A DNA stretch of 5,466 bases, taken from positions 1-5,466 of the forward strand of contig JAGLGJ010000080.1 in assembly GCA_023144075.1 (NCBI GenBank). Reading direction: 5' to 3'. Of this stretch, positions 4,815 to 5,466 are shown in pieces. Position 1 is the first letter of the stretch. Each line of letters starts with the position of its first letter. Made by a program: the position numbers and the translations under genes. The notes under the pieces were generated by a model. The model had not been told where the DNA came from, did no database searches, and worked only from the letters and a program-made list of their open reading frames with translations. The stretch comes from Candidatus Bathyarchaeota archaeon. Its GTDB lineage: Archaea > Thermoproteota > Bathyarchaeia > 40CM-2-53-6 > RBG-13-38-9.

Positions 4815-5279
4815 CTACGTCAAATTTGATGATTTCTTATCATAACCGTCTCTTTTACTCTCTACAATCCCAGCGCTATCCTGATAGGCTCCGTTGTAAG
4901 GATTCTCGACCCCTGAAGTCATTCGAATCAGTGATAATTGTAGAAAGGATTCTCCACGATTTATTCTGAGATTCGTTTTACTGGTATTCAGCAAGGCAAT
5001 TGTCAATTGTCCTTTAAAACCCGGGTCCACAAGAGCTAAACTGGCAAAGAGTCCTTCCCTAGCGAATGAGGATCTGATATGTAGAATGCCCAACACCTTT
5101 GGAGATAGCTCAACTTTTTCGCTTGTAGCTAAGAGCCTATGTTCACCAGGTTTTAGTGTAATGTCTTCTGCTGATCCGAGGTCGTATCCAGCGGGAGTCA
5201 AATGTGATTCTTCAAAAGGGGCGATTTCTATTTCTCCATTTTCTATGAGTCTTTTGATTGTGACGTCAGACAAGGCCAC
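4815..5279 (-). CDS. dcd: Dcd/dUTPase-family protein, probable dUTP diphosphatase (annotated-type dCTP deaminase)
   Basis: This 154-aa protein belongs to the trimeric dCTP deaminase/dUTPase family, which keeps uracil out of DNA and supplies dUMP for dTMP synthesis. Visible motifs are LSDVTIKRLIENGEIEI (3-19), TPAGYDL (28-34), HIRSSFAREGL (67-77; R69 to R74), LVDPGFKGQLTIALLN (83-98), GESFLQLSLIRM (109-120) and NPYNGAYQDSAG (126-137). The length fits short archaeal members; E. coli Dcd is near 190. The Asp that activates water in dUTPases is kept (D85). The catalytic Glu of dCTP deaminases (E. coli E138, M. jannaschii E145), which lies ten residues after that Asp, is Ala95 here. I therefore infer dUTPase rather than deaminase activity, although databases usually call such proteins Dcd. 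The GTG start has GGTG (5288-5291) 8 nt upstream; a TTG two codons later is possible. It is the first gene of a likely operon with the gfcR-like gene. Confidence 0.9.
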   Translation of the reverse strand: MALSDVTIKRLIENGEIEIAPFEESHLTPAGYDLGSAEDITLKPGEHRLLATSEKVELSPKVLGILHIRSSFAREGLFASLALVDPGFKGQLTIALLNTSKTNLRINRGESFLQLSLIRMTSGVENPYNGAYQDSAGIVESKRDGYDKKSSNLT

Positions 5280-5453
5280 TGATCTTACACCAGAGACCCC
5301 CCTAGATACAGATCTGATTCCTTAAGTCTTTCGTGTAAAATCAAAGATTAACCCAGTAGATCTCTTGGACATGTAAATTTTATCTAAATACAAATTTGAA
5401 GCTATTAAGATAACAATCTATTATTGGAAGAAATATATCATATCTTTAATCTA
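5280..5453. promoter_or_regulatory. Upstream region of the dcd-gfcR operon
   Basis: This stretch has no convincing gene and is very AT-rich towards the right. It carries GGTG (5288-5291), the Shine-Dalgarno site 8 nt before the Dcd GTG, a C6 run at 5297-5302 (G6 on the transcribed-strand sense), and a CAGATCTG palindrome near 5309-5316. Candidate minus-strand TATA elements are a GACTTAAGG-like stretch near 5321-5329 and GATAAAATTT near 5376-5385. None is decisive. Confidence 0.35.
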
Positions 5454-5466
5454 ATGGAGATGAAAT
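5429..5466 (+). promoter_or_regulatory. Possible TATA element and first codons of a plus-strand gene cut by the right edge
   Basis: AGAAATATAT (about 5429-5438) resembles a BRE/TATA box. ATG codons follow at 5454 and 5460 in the same frame, and the frame stays open to the window edge. The distance from the TATA centre to the ATG at 5460 (about 26 nt) would suit a leaderless transcript. With only four codons in view this is weak. Confidence 0.2.

Noticed and set aside
5086..5325. Plus-strand open frame of 79 codons.
   Set aside because: It is antisense to the Dcd/dUTPase gene and its upstream region, and has no protein-family signature.

Overview
The window is AT-rich (estimated by eye at roughly 35-40% GC) and reads as archaeal chromosomal DNA. 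The signs are a tRNA-intron endonuclease (EndA) family gene, a short archaeal-type Dcd/dUTPase, an HTH-phosphoribosyltransferase regulator of GfcR architecture, TATA/BRE-like promoter sequences, one apparently leaderless gene, and many GTG/TTG starts preceded by GGTG or GAGG Shine-Dalgarno motifs. A TACK-type archaeon, possibly Nitrososphaeria/Thaumarchaeota, is my best guess. That is a gene-content impression, not a phylogenetic result.

Layout. Positions 1-57 (+) look like the last 18 codons of a gene cut by the left edge. A small thioredoxin-fold protein with a CPYC active site follows at 156-530 (+). It converges on a two-helix membrane protein of unknown function at 646-891 (-). Upstream of that on the minus strand lies hisS (histidyl-tRNA synthetase, 992-2308), overlapped by 4 nt by an EndA-family gene (2305-2850), so the two form a tRNA-maturation/charging operon. 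A ~120-bp divergent promoter region separates endA from mtnA (methylthioribose-1-phosphate isomerase, 2972-4015, +). mtnA converges, with only 7 bp between stops, on the HTH-PRTase gene (4023-4766, -). That gene follows a Dcd/dUTPase gene (4815-5279, -) and is probably co-transcribed with it. The last 187 bp hold the upstream region of the Dcd gene and perhaps the first codons of a plus-strand gene.

How the genes fit together. Most are housekeeping: tRNA splicing plus histidine charging, methionine salvage (MtnA), dUTP removal, and a PRPP-sensing regulator or phosphoribosyltransferase. I see no mobile element, CRISPR array, rRNA or tRNA gene, and no obvious new multi-gene system. The best leads are at residue and motif level. 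The EndA copy has lost two of its three catalytic residues, so it is probably a structural subunit. The Dcd homologue lacks the deaminase glutamate, so it is probably a dUTPase. The short dcd-gfcR gap is almost filled by two abutting palindromes, and 13 bp of the larger one recur downstream of the thioredoxin gene.
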